Assembly: GCF_022549695.1 (NCBI RefSeq)
Contig: NZ_JAKZGS010000004.1
Span: 340,243 to 404,242, forward strand
DNA: 64,000 bases
Reading direction: 5' to 3'
From: Belliella calami
Lineage (GTDB): Bacteria > Bacteroidota > Bacteroidia > Cytophagales > Cyclobacteriaceae
Under the pieces are notes generated by a model, which searched no databases, was not told the origin of the DNA, and was given only the letters and a program-made list of their open reading frames with translations. Made by a program: the position numbers and the translations under genes. Of the stretch, positions 63,864 through 64,000 are shown in pieces. The first letter of the stretch is position 1. Every line of letters starts with the position of its first letter.

Positions 63864-64000
63864 CTAGTATAAATCAAAAGGCGTATAAGGTTTTGTGGTT
63901 TTCTCGTATCCGGAATTGTGTCTATGAATTCTTTCATCAAGATTTGAAGTTAGTCCTACGTAGATATACTTTCTAATAGAACTTGATATGGCGTATACAA
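63864..64000 (-). pseudogene. GIY-YIG nuclease-like fragment, truncated
   Basis: Minus-strand frame entering from the right edge: 'VYAISSSIRKYIYVGLTSN' then 'LDERIHRHNSG' and 'KTTKPYTPFDLY', then TAG at 63864-63866. This is the first half of a UvrC-like GIY-YIG domain (the YIYVGLT strand and Arg of 'ERIHRHN' are visible). Intact small members continue about 35-45 residues further with a Glu-containing 'REKYLK'-type helix; here the same frame after the stop still reads '..NFSEKKLMLEITTYLK', suggesting a premature stop. The N-terminus lies outside the window. Confidence 0.6.

Overview
The window looks like chromosomal DNA of a Bacteroidota bacterium, most likely order Cytophagales, family Cyclobacteriaceae (Algoriphagus/Belliella-like; the family is an inference). 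The signs are AT-rich DNA, no useful Shine-Dalgarno sequences, TTG-N19/20-TAnnTTTG promoters, many lipoproteins and SusC/CirA-like TonB-dependent receptors, and families restricted to Bacteroidota (DUF4249, DUF4221, DUF6660, DUF6428, DUF6624). No rRNA, tRNA, CRISPR array, transposase or prophage was seen.

Layout. 1-13.5 kb: the start of a propeller-like lipoprotein cut by the window edge, an M19 dipeptidase lipoprotein, a large hybrid histidine kinase, a secreted coiled-coil protein, clpB, an M20 amidohydrolase with a stand-alone alanine racemase, a fatty-acid desaturase and a MazG-like pyrophosphatase. 13.6-23 kb: a lipoprotein, a Tat-exported lipoprotein superoxide dismutase, dapF, then secA, a SPOR lipoprotein and a second M20 enzyme tightly packed, and an S1/P1 nuclease. 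23-29.4 kb: a four-gene minus-strand uptake operon (secreted protein, STN-type TonB receptor, DUF4249 lipoprotein, plug-like secreted protein). 29.5-38.5 kb: recG (TTG start), a DUF4221 lipoprotein with a small secreted peptide, a Fic AMP-transferase with its own palindrome, an amidohydrolase, a ParE toxin remnant, an RsuA-type pseudouridine synthase and an orphan moxR. 38.7-46.9 kb: two TonB receptors with a very large surface lipoprotein, a small lipoprotein and a His/Cys-rich DUF6660 protein.

46.9-51.2 kb is a rearranged patch. Two copies of a roughly 97-bp palindromic repeat, each followed by a similar lipoprotein 5' end, flank a small HTH protein, a DUF6624 protein, a partner secreted protein and an AAA/DUF4143 ATPase. 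One lipoprotein copy is only a stub and the other carries an in-frame stop. 52.7-55.8 kb is an arsenic resistance operon (arsR, DUF6428, LMW-PTP-type arsenate reductase, Acr3).

57.1-62.6 kb is the most interesting block. Two paralogous small cysteine-motif proteins are followed by an MbnP-like copper-binding lipoprotein, an MbnH-like di-heme MauG/CCP-family enzyme, a CxxCxC outer-membrane protein and an AztD-like beta-propeller lipoprotein. The propeller gene has a promoter whose -33 element lies inside a 19-bp-arm palindrome. I read this as a copper/zinc handling module without methanobactin genes. The window ends with a PorT-like barrel protein and a damaged GIY-YIG gene.
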